DNA of 61,035 nucleotides, from NCBI GenBank assembly GCA_021793295.1, contig JAJYTA010000006.1, forward strand, positions 1 to 61,035, given 5' to 3'. Source of the stretch: Actinomycetes bacterium (GTDB taxonomy: Bacteria > Actinomycetota > Actinomycetes > Jiangellales > Jiangellaceae). Shown here piece by piece: positions 50,845 to 58,200 of this stretch. The position numbers and the translations under genes are program-made. Every line of letters starts with the position of its first letter. The stretch's first letter is position 1. The notes under the pieces were generated by a model. The model was not told where the DNA came from and made no database searches. It worked only from the letters and a program-made list of their open reading frames with translations.

Positions 50845-52440
50845 GTGACACGATCACGTCGTACATCCGTCGTGCTCGGCGCAGCGCTGTCCGGGCTGGT
50901 AGCGGCTACCGTCGCTGCCGCACCGGCCACCGCCGAGCCCGCCGACGCCGCCGACCTTCCCGAACAATGGCGCAGCTACTGGGTGGACGCTTTCAACGAC
51001 GGCATCTACACACCCGAGCAGGTGGACGAGCTCGTCGATGACGCACTGGCGATCAACGCCAACGCACTGATCGTCCAAGTCGGACGCCGTTACGACTGCT
51101 TCTGCAATCGCGCGCTGTACCCGCGCACCGACGCGGGCATCGACCCCGCGCCCTACGACCCGCTCGATGAAGTGATCGAAGCGGCCCACGCCGCGGGGCT
51201 CGAGGTACATGCCTGGGTCAACGTGGGGACCATGTGGAACTCCGCCACCCCGCCGACCTCGCCCGACCACGTCTTCAACGCCCATGGCCCGTCGGCCACC
51301 GGAGCCGATCGGTGGCTGAACAAGCGCGCCGACGGTACCGAGCTGATCGGCGCCAACGCCTACATCGACCCCGCCAACCCCGCGGCGGTGGACTACATCG
51401 TCGAGGGCATCCAGAGCATCGTCGACGAGTACGACGTCGACGGCATCAACCTCGACTACATCCGTTATCCCGACCACAACTCGTCACTTTCGCACAGCGA
51501 CTGGGGCTACAGCGAGACGTCGATCGCCCGATTCCAGGCCGCTACCGGACGCACCGACGTGCCGGAACCCTCGGACGAGCAGTTCTCCGCTTGGCGCCGC
51601 GACCAGATCACCAACCTGGTGCGCAAGATCTACCTCGGCATCTTCGAGGTGGACTCCACGGTGCGGCTGTCCAACGACGCCATCACCTACGGCTTCGGCC
51701 CACAGAGCGTGGGCAGCTGGGAACAGACCCGCACCTACGCCGAGGTGCTGCAGGACTGGAAGGGCTGGCTCGAGGAGGGCATCCTCGACACCGCGGTCGC
51801 GATGAACTACAAGCGCGAGTGGATGCCCGACCAGGCGCAGATGTTCGACGAGTGGAACGAGGTCCTCGCGGACTGGCAGGGCGACCGGCAGGCGGTCTCC
51901 GGCCCGGCGCTGTACCTCAACGAGATCGACGACAGCGTGCAGCAGGTCCGCGACCTGCTCGTGCCGACCGATGCTGGCAACACCGTCGCCGGCTGGAGCG
52001 GGTACGCCTACGCCAACCCGAGCTTGACGGCGGCCGCCGGCGACGCCGCGGTGAAGGACGCCGAACGCGATGCACTCGCAGCGGCCTTGACCGAAGGCGA
52101 CGACGCGCCGTTCGCCGAGCCGGCCGCGGTGCCGTCCATGCCGTGGAAGGAGAACCCCACCACCGGCAACGTGGCGGGCACACTCGCCCTGCGCGACGGG
52201 GCTGCACTCACCGATGTCGACGTGACGCTGCGCCCGGTCGGGCATCGCGGTGAGCAGCAGACCATGACCACGGACGGCTCGGGCTGGTTCGGCTTCGTGG
52301 ACGCCGCGCCCGGCACGTACCTCGTACAGGTCGACCTACCCGACGGCGTGGTCGGGCAGCCGGTCGGCGCCGTGCGCGTGCGGGCCGGCGGGCTGGCCGA
52401 CGCGTCGATGACGCGGTACGTGGCCGTGCCCGGACGCTGA
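50845..52440 (+). CDS. secreted GHL10-family (DigH/YngK-like) glycosyl hydrolase
   Basis: A 531-residue secreted protein. A signal peptide (VLGAALSGLVAATVAAAPATA) is followed by a TIM-barrel with WRSYWVDAFNDGIYTPEQVD, NALIVQVGRRYDCFCN, LEVHAWVNVGTMWN and the acidic pair in VDGINLDYIRYPD. This is the GHL10 fold of E. coli DigH, which cleaves denuded peptidoglycan strands. Residues 440-531 are a carboxypeptidase-regulatory-like beta domain (GNVAGTLALRDGAALTDVDV). GTG 50845 follows GAGGAGGATCTC. With murQ and GntR control it probably produces amino-sugar fragments outside the cell (inference). Confidence 0.88.
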   Translation: MTRSRRTSVVLGAALSGLVAATVAAAPATAEPADAADLPEQWRSYWVDAFNDGIYTPEQVDELVDDALAINANALIVQVGRRYDCFCNRALYPRTDAGIDPAPYDPLDEVIEAAHAAGLEVHAWVNVGTMWNSATPPTSPDHVFNAHGPSATGADRWLNKRADGTELIGANAYIDPANPAAVDYIVEGIQSIVDEYDVDGINLDYIRYPDHNSSLSHSDWGYSETSIARFQAATGRTDVPEPSDEQFSAWRRDQITNLVRKIYLGIFEVDSTVRLSNDAITYGFGPQSVGSWEQTRTYAEVLQDWKGWLEEGILDTAVAMNYKREWMPDQAQMFDEWNEVLADWQGDRQAVSGPALYLNEIDDSVQQVRDLLVPTDAGNTVAGWSGYAYANPSLTAAAGDAAVKDAERDALAAALTEGDDAPFAEPAAVPSMPWKENPTTGNVAGTLALRDGAALTDVDVTLRPVGHRGEQQTMTTDGSGWFGFVDAAPGTYLVQVDLPDGVVGQPVGAVRVRAGGLADASMTRYVAVPGR

Positions 52441-52447
52441 CGCCTCG

Positions 52448-52501
52448 GTGATCGTTGGCGCGTTCTGGCGGCCCTGGCAACCCGAACGCGCCAACGATCA
52501 C
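52448..52501. terminator. 18-base perfect inverted repeat after the hydrolase gene
   Basis: GTGATCGTTGGCGCGTTC (52448-52465) and its exact complement (52484-52501) enclose an 18-base loop. It begins eight bases past the stop and ends 16 bases before the next ATG, so it is a strong hairpin between two same-strand genes. There is no U tract, so it may be a terminator, an mRNA stabiliser or a control element of the methyltransferase gene. Confidence 0.7.
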
Positions 52502-52517
52502 GCGTAACCTGGCCACC

Positions 52518-53066
52518 ATGCGTTTCGGAGCGGTGAGCGCGCGGATCTACGGCCTGTTGCACCGGCGATCCCCCGGCAACCGCATCGTCGTCGACCTGGC
52601 CGAGCTGAAATCCGACGACTACGCGCTCGAGGTGGGTTGCGGGCCGGGTACGGCACTGGCCCTGGCTGCCGAACGCATCGGCGCTGACCGGGTCGCCGCG
52701 GTGGACCCGTCACCGACGTTCGTCAGCATGGTTCGCAACCGGATCCCCGGCGCCGACGTCCGCGTCGCGGGCGCCGAAGATCTCCCGTTCGACGACGACT
52801 CGTTCACCGTCATCTGGGCGATCGCGTCGATGCACCACTGGACCGACCGCGACGCCGGGCTGGCCACGCTCACCGCCAAGCTCGCGCCCGGCGGGCGGTT
52901 GCTGCTGGCCGAACGCCTGCTCGACGTGCCGGGCCACGGCATCACCACCGAACAGCTCGGCGAGGTCACCGCGAAGCTGGCCGACCTCGGCCATACCGAC
53001 ATCCGCACCGTCGAACGCCGTAGCAAGCGACGCACGATCATGATCATTCGGAGTCACCGACCATGA
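52518..53066 (+). CDS. class I SAM-dependent methyltransferase
   Basis: A 182-residue methyltransferase with motif I LEVGCGPGTALALAAER, motif II AVDPSPTFVS, AEDLPFDDDSFTVIWAIASM (post II) and LAPGGRLLLAERL (motif III). It is small, without extra domains. ATG 52518; the stop overlaps the deaminase start (ATGATG). Substrate unknown. Its coupling to the deaminase gene implies a shared pathway, but not which one. Confidence 0.87.
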   Translation: MRFGAVSARIYGLLHRRSPGNRIVVDLAELKSDDYALEVGCGPGTALALAAERIGADRVAAVDPSPTFVSMVRNRIPGADVRVAGAEDLPFDDDSFTVIWAIASMHHWTDRDAGLATLTAKLAPGGRLLLAERLLDVPGHGITTEQLGEVTAKLADLGHTDIRTVERRSKRRTIMIIRSHRP

Positions 53067-54235
53067 TGCACGGGCAGCGAATCCACGACCACGCCGCGAC
53101 CCCGGTCGCCGTCCTCGACGACGCCGCGGTGCGCCACAACGTCCAGGTGATGGCCGAGTGGTGTGCACGGCACGGCGTGGAGCTGGCCCCACACGGCAAG
53201 ACCACCATGGCGCCGGAGCTGTTCCGGCGCCAGCTCGCGGCCGGGGCCACCGCCATCACCGCCGCGACGCCCACGCAAGTTCGCGTCATGCGCGCACACG
53301 GGGTCGGCTCGATCCAGATGGCCGCCCAGTTGGTTCAACCGCGGGAGGCCCGCTGGGTCGCCGAGCAACTCGCCTCGGCCTCTGACTTCACGTTCGTCAG
53401 CTGGGTCGACTCGGTGGCCGGCGTCGACGTGCTGGCCCAGGCTGCCGCCGGCACCGGCGCGGTCTTCGACGTCCTGCTCGAACTCGGGATTCCGGGCGGG
53501 CGTACCGGCTGCCGCACCGACGAGCAGTGCGCGGAGGTCCTGGCCGCGGCGCGCAGCGCATCGAACGTGCGGGTGGTGGGGGTGGCCGGGTACGAGGGCA
53601 CCGTCGCCGGCGACCGTAGTGCCGCGTCCCTGGATGCGGTGCGCGCTTACCTGCGCCGGCTGCGGTCGCTGGGTGAGCGCGTCGGCGCCGACGTCGACGG
53701 GCCGGTCGTGCTGTCCGCGGGCGGCAGCATGTTCTTCGACCTCGTCGTCGACGAGCTGGCCACGGGGTGGCCGCCGGGCGCGGCCCGGGTCGTGCTGCGC
53801 AGCGGCTGCTACATCACGCACGACCACGGGCTGTACCACGGCAACTCTCCGCTGGACGACCCGGCGGTGGCGCCGAGGCTGCGCCCCGCCCTGACGGTGT
53901 GGGGCACCGTGTTGTCCAGGCCCGAGCCCGATCGCGCCTACCTCGACGTCGGGCGACGCGACGTGTCGTTCGACCAGGGCCTGCCGGTACCCCTGCGTCG
54001 CCTGCCCGCGAGCGACCCGCACGCCCGCGCGCACGAGCTGGACGGTGCCACGGTGACCGCGCTGAACGACCAGCACGCCTACCTGTCACTTCCGCCCGGA
54101 ACAGCGCTGGACGTCGGAGACCGCGTCGAGGTCGGCATCTCACATCCCTGCACGACCTTCGACAAGTGGCGTCAGCTCCCACTGCTCGATGACGCCGGGA
54201 TCGTCCTCGACGTCATCGACACGCACTTCGGCTGA
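53063..54235 (+). CDS. amino acid deaminase / D-threonine-aldolase-like PLP enzyme
   Basis: A 390-residue alanine-racemase-fold enzyme of the D-serine dehydratase/D-threonine aldolase type. PLP Lys is in ELAPHGKTTMAPEL; the barrel continues with VGVAGYEGTVAGD and VVLRSGCYITHDHGLY. The C-terminal metal site is ISHPCTTFDKWRQLP, whose His and Cys bind zinc in the DSD1 family. It should deaminate or cleave a D-hydroxyamino acid. Beside murQ and a wall hydrolase this suggests handling of D-amino acids freed from peptidoglycan (inference). Confidence 0.87.
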   Translation: MMHGQRIHDHAATPVAVLDDAAVRHNVQVMAEWCARHGVELAPHGKTTMAPELFRRQLAAGATAITAATPTQVRVMRAHGVGSIQMAAQLVQPREARWVAEQLASASDFTFVSWVDSVAGVDVLAQAAAGTGAVFDVLLELGIPGGRTGCRTDEQCAEVLAAARSASNVRVVGVAGYEGTVAGDRSAASLDAVRAYLRRLRSLGERVGADVDGPVVLSAGGSMFFDLVVDELATGWPPGAARVVLRSGCYITHDHGLYHGNSPLDDPAVAPRLRPALTVWGTVLSRPEPDRAYLDVGRRDVSFDQGLPVPLRRLPASDPHARAHELDGATVTALNDQHAYLSLPPGTALDVGDRVEVGISHPCTTFDKWRQLPLLDDAGIVLDVIDTHFG

Positions 54236-54262
54236 ACACCGACGGCAGGGCGCTGGCGCACG

Positions 54263-54832
54263 TCAGCGAACCCGGAACCGCAGATGGGTGACACCGTCCT
54301 CGCCGTGCAGAACCCGGATTCGCTCCAGTTGGCGCTGCCCGATGCCGAGGTTCTCGAACAACCGCCGTCCCGAACCGAGCAGGACCGGGATCAGGTGGAT
54401 CTCGAGCTCGTCGAGCAAACCCGCCGCGAGCGCACGCTGGGCCGTCGCGGCTCCGTGGACGAGGACGTTCGCGTCGCCGGCGGCCTTCTTGGCCTCGGCG
54501 AAGGCGGCGTCCGGGTCGTTGCCGTAGTGCACCAACGGCCAGTCAGCGGTCCAGTCCGGCGCCGGGTGCCGGCTGAGGACGTAGATAGGGACCCCGCCAT
54601 GGTGGTCACCGCCCCAGCCGCCTGCGGGTTCGAAGGTCCCGCGGCCGGCGATGACAGCCCCGGTGGCCATGAACTCGTCATGGACCTGGCGGTTCACGCC
54701 CTCCCCGGGATCGGGCAGCACCCACGTGTGCAGCCGGTATCCGCCGTCGCCCAGGCCGTTGTCCGGGCTTTCGTTGGGTCCGGCGATGAATCCGTCGAGT
54801 GACATCGACATGTACAACACCGTCGAAGACAT
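54263..54832 (-). CDS. RibD-C/dihydrofolate-reductase-like protein
   Basis: A 189-residue DHFR-fold protein of the RibD C-terminal type. It begins SSTVLYMSMSLDGFIAGPNE, with RGTFEPAGGWGGDHHGGVPI and VLVHGAATAQRALAAGLLDELEIHLIPVLLGSG. NADPH-dependent reduction is likely; members of this group are stand-alone and of unknown substrate. Its ATG 54832 is one base from the stop of the second copy (TGATG), so the two are co-translated. Confidence 0.88.
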   Translation of the reverse strand: MSSTVLYMSMSLDGFIAGPNESPDNGLGDGGYRLHTWVLPDPGEGVNRQVHDEFMATGAVIAGRGTFEPAGGWGGDHHGGVPIYVLSRHPAPDWTADWPLVHYGNDPDAAFAEAKKAAGDANVLVHGAATAQRALAAGLLDELEIHLIPVLLGSGRRLFENLGIGQRQLERIRVLHGEDGVTHLRFRVR

Positions 54833-55422
54833 CAGTCCACCTCCTTGTCCGTGATCCGGTACCGCAGGTGCGTCGCCGAGTCCGTCTCGACGACGCTCGG
54901 GCGCTCCAGCACGACGTGCTGGTCGCCGAGGTGCTCGAACAACCGCTTACCCCCGCCGAACAACACTGGCACGACGTGGATCGAGATCTCGTCCACCAAG
55001 CCGGCACGGATGAACTGCTGAGCAATCTGCGCTCCGCCCATCACGGCGACGTCCGCGGTGCCCGCGAGGCGCCTGGCCTCGACGAGCGCAGCCTCGACAC
55101 CCCCGGTCACGAACGTGTACACGCTGTCGGCCGGCACGTCGGTCGGCACCTCGTGCGTCACCACCACCAGCGGCCTGCGGGCCGGTCCCGTCGGCCCGTC
55201 CGCACCCCACCAGAGCACCGACTGGTCGTACGTCGTACGCCCGGCGATGAGCGCACCCAGAGCTCCGGCGTTCGCCATGAGCTCCCGGTTCCGATCTTCT
55301 TCGCCGAAAGCCCACGTGTGCAGGCGCTCACCGCCGTCGCCCATGGGCACGTCCGGGCGGGATCCGGACGCGGTCACGTAGCCGTCCAGCGACATGCTGA
55401 TGTCGATCAACACCGTACTCAT
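54832..55422 (-). CDS. RibD-C/dihydrofolate-reductase-like protein, paralogue
   Basis: A 196-residue paralogue of the downstream gene: STVLIDISMSLDGYVTASGS, then RTTYDQSVLWWGADGPTGP and ALIAGRTTYD, ending VVPVLFGGGKRLFEHLGDQ. The two share the same domain order and key Gly/Asp positions, so they arose by duplication. ATG 55422 (MSTVLID) is set by GAGGAGGAG upstream rather than ATG-like codons at 55443. Substrate unknown. Confidence 0.88.
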   Translation of the reverse strand: MSTVLIDISMSLDGYVTASGSRPDVPMGDGGERLHTWAFGEEDRNRELMANAGALGALIAGRTTYDQSVLWWGADGPTGPARRPLVVVTHEVPTDVPADSVYTFVTGGVEAALVEARRLAGTADVAVMGGAQIAQQFIRAGLVDEISIHVVPVLFGGGKRLFEHLGDQHVVLERPSVVETDSATHLRYRITDKEVD

Positions 55423-55567
55423 CGATCGCTCCTCCTCGATCACGGTTCGCGGCGAGCGTTCTGCAGCCCGCCTCGCTGACGCGTCGAGCGAGTGGTACTC
55501 ATTTCGACATCAGGGGTCAGGGCGATCTGGGACCGGTTTCGCGGAGGCAGCCGCGCGCCGCCTCCGC

Positions 55568-55582
55568 GTCGTGAAGATCGTC
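55568..55582. repeat. intergenic inverted repeat, left copy (GTCGTGAAGATCGTC)
   Basis: This element matches, in inverted orientation, GACGATCTTCACG at 56934-56946 (13 bases) and ACGATCTTCACGAC at 56975-56988 (14 bases). The three copies would form one intergenic hairpin if the IS were removed. A palindromic GCGGAGGC/GCCTCCGC hairpin lies just before (55541-55567). I see no gene in 55423-55594. Confidence 0.7.
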
Positions 55583-55594
55583 GTGCCGACAACT

Positions 55595-55609
55595 GCGGCC
55601 TATACCGGC
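55595..55609. repeat. target-site duplication, left copy
   Basis: GCGGCCTATACCGGC (15 bases) is repeated exactly at 56907-56921, flanking the insertion sequence. Three further bases (TGT) also match but coincide with the element's own terminus. Confidence 0.88.
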
Positions 55610-56906
55610 TGTCATGTCTCGGGAGTTCGGTGACGGTTTTGTCTCAGGACTTCGGTGACAGGTTGGTCGAGTGGTTGGTAGCGGCGGGTGGGGTCGAGTG
55701 TATGGGTGCCGGCGAGGCGGTGGCCGATGAAGATGGCTGTGTGGTCGCCGGTTCTGAAGATGGTGGTGGGTGTGCCGGCGTGGGTGCGGCCGAGGCCGAT
55801 GTAGGCGTTGCCGACGGCGATGGTGCCGTTGGGGGCGACGGTGGGGTGGGTGATGTTGAGGGGTAGGGGTAGGGGGTGGCTGGCGGGGCCGGTGTGTTCG
55901 GTGATGTCCCATCGTTGTTGGGGGGTTAGGCCTTGGTGGGCTTGGTGGGGTCGGTCGTTGTTGTAGCTGTGGCGGTAGGTCTCTAGGAGGTGTTGGAGGT
56001 CGTCGAGGGTGGCTGGGGTGGGGCGGCGGGCCAGCCATTGTTCTGTGGTGCGGTGGGCTCGTTCGTTTTTGCCGCAGGTTTGTGGGTGGCCGGGTCGGCT
56101 GGTGATGGGTTCGACGCCGAGTTCGCGGAGGTTGACGGCCAGGTCTGATTCCCATCCGTAGCGGTGTCCGGAGAAGGCTCGGCTGTTGTCGGTGAGGAAT
56201 TGGCGGGGCAGGCCGTAGCGGGCTGCGGCGGTGCTGAACGCGTCCCAGGCGGCCTGGCTGGTTTCGCCGGTGGCGGCGTGGCAGGCCAGGTCCAAGCGGC
56301 TGCAGTCGTCGATGATCTGGAGCACGGTGGCCGGCGTGCCGTCGGCGAGGGCGACTTCGAAGCCGTCCATCTGCCACAGGTCGTTGCAGCATGGCCGGGC
56401 GAACCGGCGTACGCGTCGGCGGGGTCGTTTCGCTGGTGCCGGGGTGATCATGCCCCGGCGGGCCAGCACGCGATGGATCGTGGCCCGAGACGGGACCTGG
56501 TCGAGCTGGCCTTGCCCGCTCAGGCGGTACCAGATCGAGATCGCGCCGCAGTCCCAACCCTGATCATCAAGGGTTTTGCGGGCAGCGATGATCGCGTCTT
56601 CGACTTCGGCGCTGACCCCGGGAGGGCGAGGTCCGCGGGCGCCGCGAGCGTGGGAAGAAGCCCTCGACTCCCTCGGCCCGATACCGAGCCAGGTACTTGT
56701 AGAACGTCTTACGCGAAATCCCCAGGCTCCGGCACAACTCAGTCACGTTGACCGGATCGCCATAGGCCACCCGGGCCACAGCGCTGGCGATGTCTGGATC
56801 CACGGCAACTCCGTCTCTGGGCATGGATCATGATCTGATCCAACCCGGCACAGGTGTTACCGATGTCCTGAGACCCAAAGTGTCACCGAACTAACGAGAC
56901 TGCACA
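55610..56906 (-). mobile_element. IS481-family insertion sequence, 1297 bases
   Basis: The element begins TGT and ends ACA. Its termini are inverted repeats: TGTCATGTCTCGGGAGTTCGGTGAC at the left and TGTGCAGTCTCGTTAGTTCGGTGAC (complement) at the right, identical at 18 or more of 25. Each end holds two tandem copies of a motif TCTC..GA.TTCGGTGAC, probable transposase sites. A 15-base target duplication flanks it. One transposase gene, frameshifted, fills the element and its stop codon falls in the left terminal repeat. Confidence 0.92.
55612..56824 (-). pseudogene. IS481-family transposase, frameshifted
   Basis: The N-terminal 75 residues are an HTH domain (VTELCRSLGISRKTFYKYLARYRAEG). After a one-base shift at about 56622-56627 the frame continues SAEVEDAIIAARKTLDDQGW and then the DDE integrase core: LWQMDGFEVALADG, IIDDCSRLDLACHA, FLTDNSRAFSGHR, SRPGHPQTCGKNERAHRTTEQWL. 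The shift is one extra C in a run (GCCCTCCC) within TSPPG-type sequence, not a slippery A-rich site, so it is more probably an inactivating or sequencing-derived indel than programmed frameshifting. Intact length would be about 400 residues. Confidence 0.88.
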
Positions 56907-56921
56907 GCGGCCTATACCGGC
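56907..56921. repeat. target-site duplication, right copy
   Basis: GCGGCCTATACCGGC follows the right terminus ACA of the insertion sequence and is identical to 55595-55609. Confidence 0.88.
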
Positions 56922-57084
56922 TGTTTCAACCATGACGATCTTCACGATTAAGGAAATCGGTCGCACGGCACACAACGATCTTCACGACCGGCCGCGCTCA
57001 ACGGTCCTCGTTCTGACGTTGGGCATTGACATGGAATGACGCTCAGCACTCGTCATCTGAACCACGGCCACAGATGGGAGCATT
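56922..57084. other. intergenic remnant with two inverted-repeat copies
   Basis: No gene seen. It contains GACGATCTTCACG (56934-56946) and ACGATCTTCACGAC (56975-56988), inverted relative to the copy left of the IS. The rest is a leader for the broken aminotransferase gene, with GGGAGC before the ATG at 57085. Confidence 0.6.
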
Positions 57085-57368
57085 ATGGCCCCGGGAATCG
57101 GCACGGCAGCGCCCGACTCCCACGATGTGCCGCGCAGCACTATGCGCGGCCACGAGCTCCATGAGGCGGCCTGTACGGTTCTCCCCGGCGGGGTCAATTC
57201 CGCCACCCGCTACATCGGGCCGCCGTACGCCTTCGCCTCAGGGAACGGCGCCTACGTCGTGGATGTCGACGGCAACCGATACGTCGACTTCCACGCCGCG
57301 TTCGGCGCCGTGCTCCTCGGGCACAAGTCCTGCGTGCGATGCTCGCCGCAGGGGAACTGCCTACCTGA
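57085..57368 (+). pseudogene. remnant of class III aminotransferase (glutamate-1-semialdehyde-aminomutase-like)
   Basis: ATG 57085 follows GGGAG, and the first 78 residues are a normal N-terminus of this family: HELHEAACTVLPGGVNSATRYIGPP, FASGNGAYVVDVDGNRYVDF, AAFGAVLLGH. Homology then stops at the position where about 330 further residues, including the PLP Lys, should follow. In another frame the next bases read QVLRAMLAAGELPT-stop (57324-57368), which looks like a family C-terminus. An internal deletion joining both ends is the simplest reading (inference). It is not a functional enzyme. Confidence 0.75.
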
Positions 57369-57388
57369 CCATTACCTGACCAGGTGCG

Positions 57389-57601
57389 TCATGCGCTGGC
57401 TGCAGGCTTGTCGCGAACCTGATCGTCGGCGACGGCGGTTGGCTCGGGCTCGTCCCGAGGCGCCGGAGCCTGCATCTCCGTCTTGAAGATCTTCAACGAC
57501 TGCCCGAGGCCACGCGCGGCGTCCGGAAGCCGCTTGGCACCGAAGAGCACCATGATGACGAGCAGGCCGATGATCAGTTCAGCGGTGCCGATGTTGCCCA
57601 T
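57389..57601 (-). CDS. tatA: Sec-independent translocase subunit TatA
   Basis: A 70-residue TatA: a short periplasmic start ([39 protein letters not shown]) gives the membrane helix, hinge FGAKRLP and amphipathic helix; the tail is acidic and Ala/Pro-rich. ATG 57601 lies behind AGGAAG. It forms the Tat pore with TatC, which is not encoded here. It is convergent with the aminotransferase remnant and divergent from the gene at 57724. Confidence 0.92.
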   Translation of the reverse strand: MGNIGTAELIIGLLVIMVLFGAKRLPDAARGLGQSLKIFKTEMQAPAPRDEPEPTAVADDQVRDKPAASA

Positions 57602-57723
57602 GATTGCCCACTTCCTGGCTGTTTCGAGCCTCCGCCGATACTACGCCCGGCACCGCGATGGCGGGCGGTGGACCGGCGCACGTAAGGTAGGTGCGCCATT
57701 GGAGGAGATGCGGAGGTCAGCTC

Positions 57724-58110
57724 GTGCCCGGTCGCGGTGCTCAGCGTCGGCTTCCCCAGCCGCTGCGGAGGCTTCCGGCTCTCCTGCTCGCCGGCGTGTT
57801 CCTCCTGGTCACCGCTGGTCTTCCGGCTGTCGCCGCGCCGCACGTCCACGACAGTGCCGCTGATTCGCGCGCCGACACGGCCGGTACGCCCACCCTGGCC
57901 GCGGTCCACGACCTACCCGGCGCCATCGTCAAGGTCGGCTCGGTGCACGACGACCCCGATCTGGCTGCGCCGCCGTCTTGCGTCGGTGTCGACGACGTCG
58001 ACCTCCACTTGCTGGCCCACGAACGACCCACCACGGGTACCGGGTTCTGCGACCATGACCGGGCCGCCGCCGACCCTGTCCGTGGCCCGCCGGCTACGCA
58101 GCGGCTCTAG
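57724..58110 (+). CDS. small exported hypothetical protein
   Basis: A 128-residue protein with a signal peptide (RRLPALLLAGVFLLVTAGLPAVA, cleavage near AVAAPH) and a short mature part rich in His, Asp and Cys (HVHDSAADS, DPDLAAPPSCVGVDD, LLAHERPTTGTGFCDHD). Two Cys and clustered His/Asp suggest metal or disulfide use, but no family is recognised. GTG 57724 is set by GGAGG seven bases upstream. It lies 90 bases before secDF on the same strand and could share its transcript. Confidence 0.65.
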   Translation: MPGRGAQRRLPQPLRRLPALLLAGVFLLVTAGLPAVAAPHVHDSAADSRADTAGTPTLAAVHDLPGAIVKVGSVHDDPDLAAPPSCVGVDDVDLHLLAHERPTTGTGFCDHDRAAADPVRGPPATQRL

Positions 58111-58200
58111 ACGCACCGTCAGCACCAGCCCGCAGCACCAGCGCGCTCGTCTGGGCACCTGCCACATCTGTGCGCAGCACGCGCCTTCCGGAGGATCATT

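Noticed and set aside
56567-56824. Programmed frameshifting in the IS transposase
   Set aside because: There is no A-rich slippery heptamer or downstream stem at the junction; the shift is explained by one extra base in a C run.
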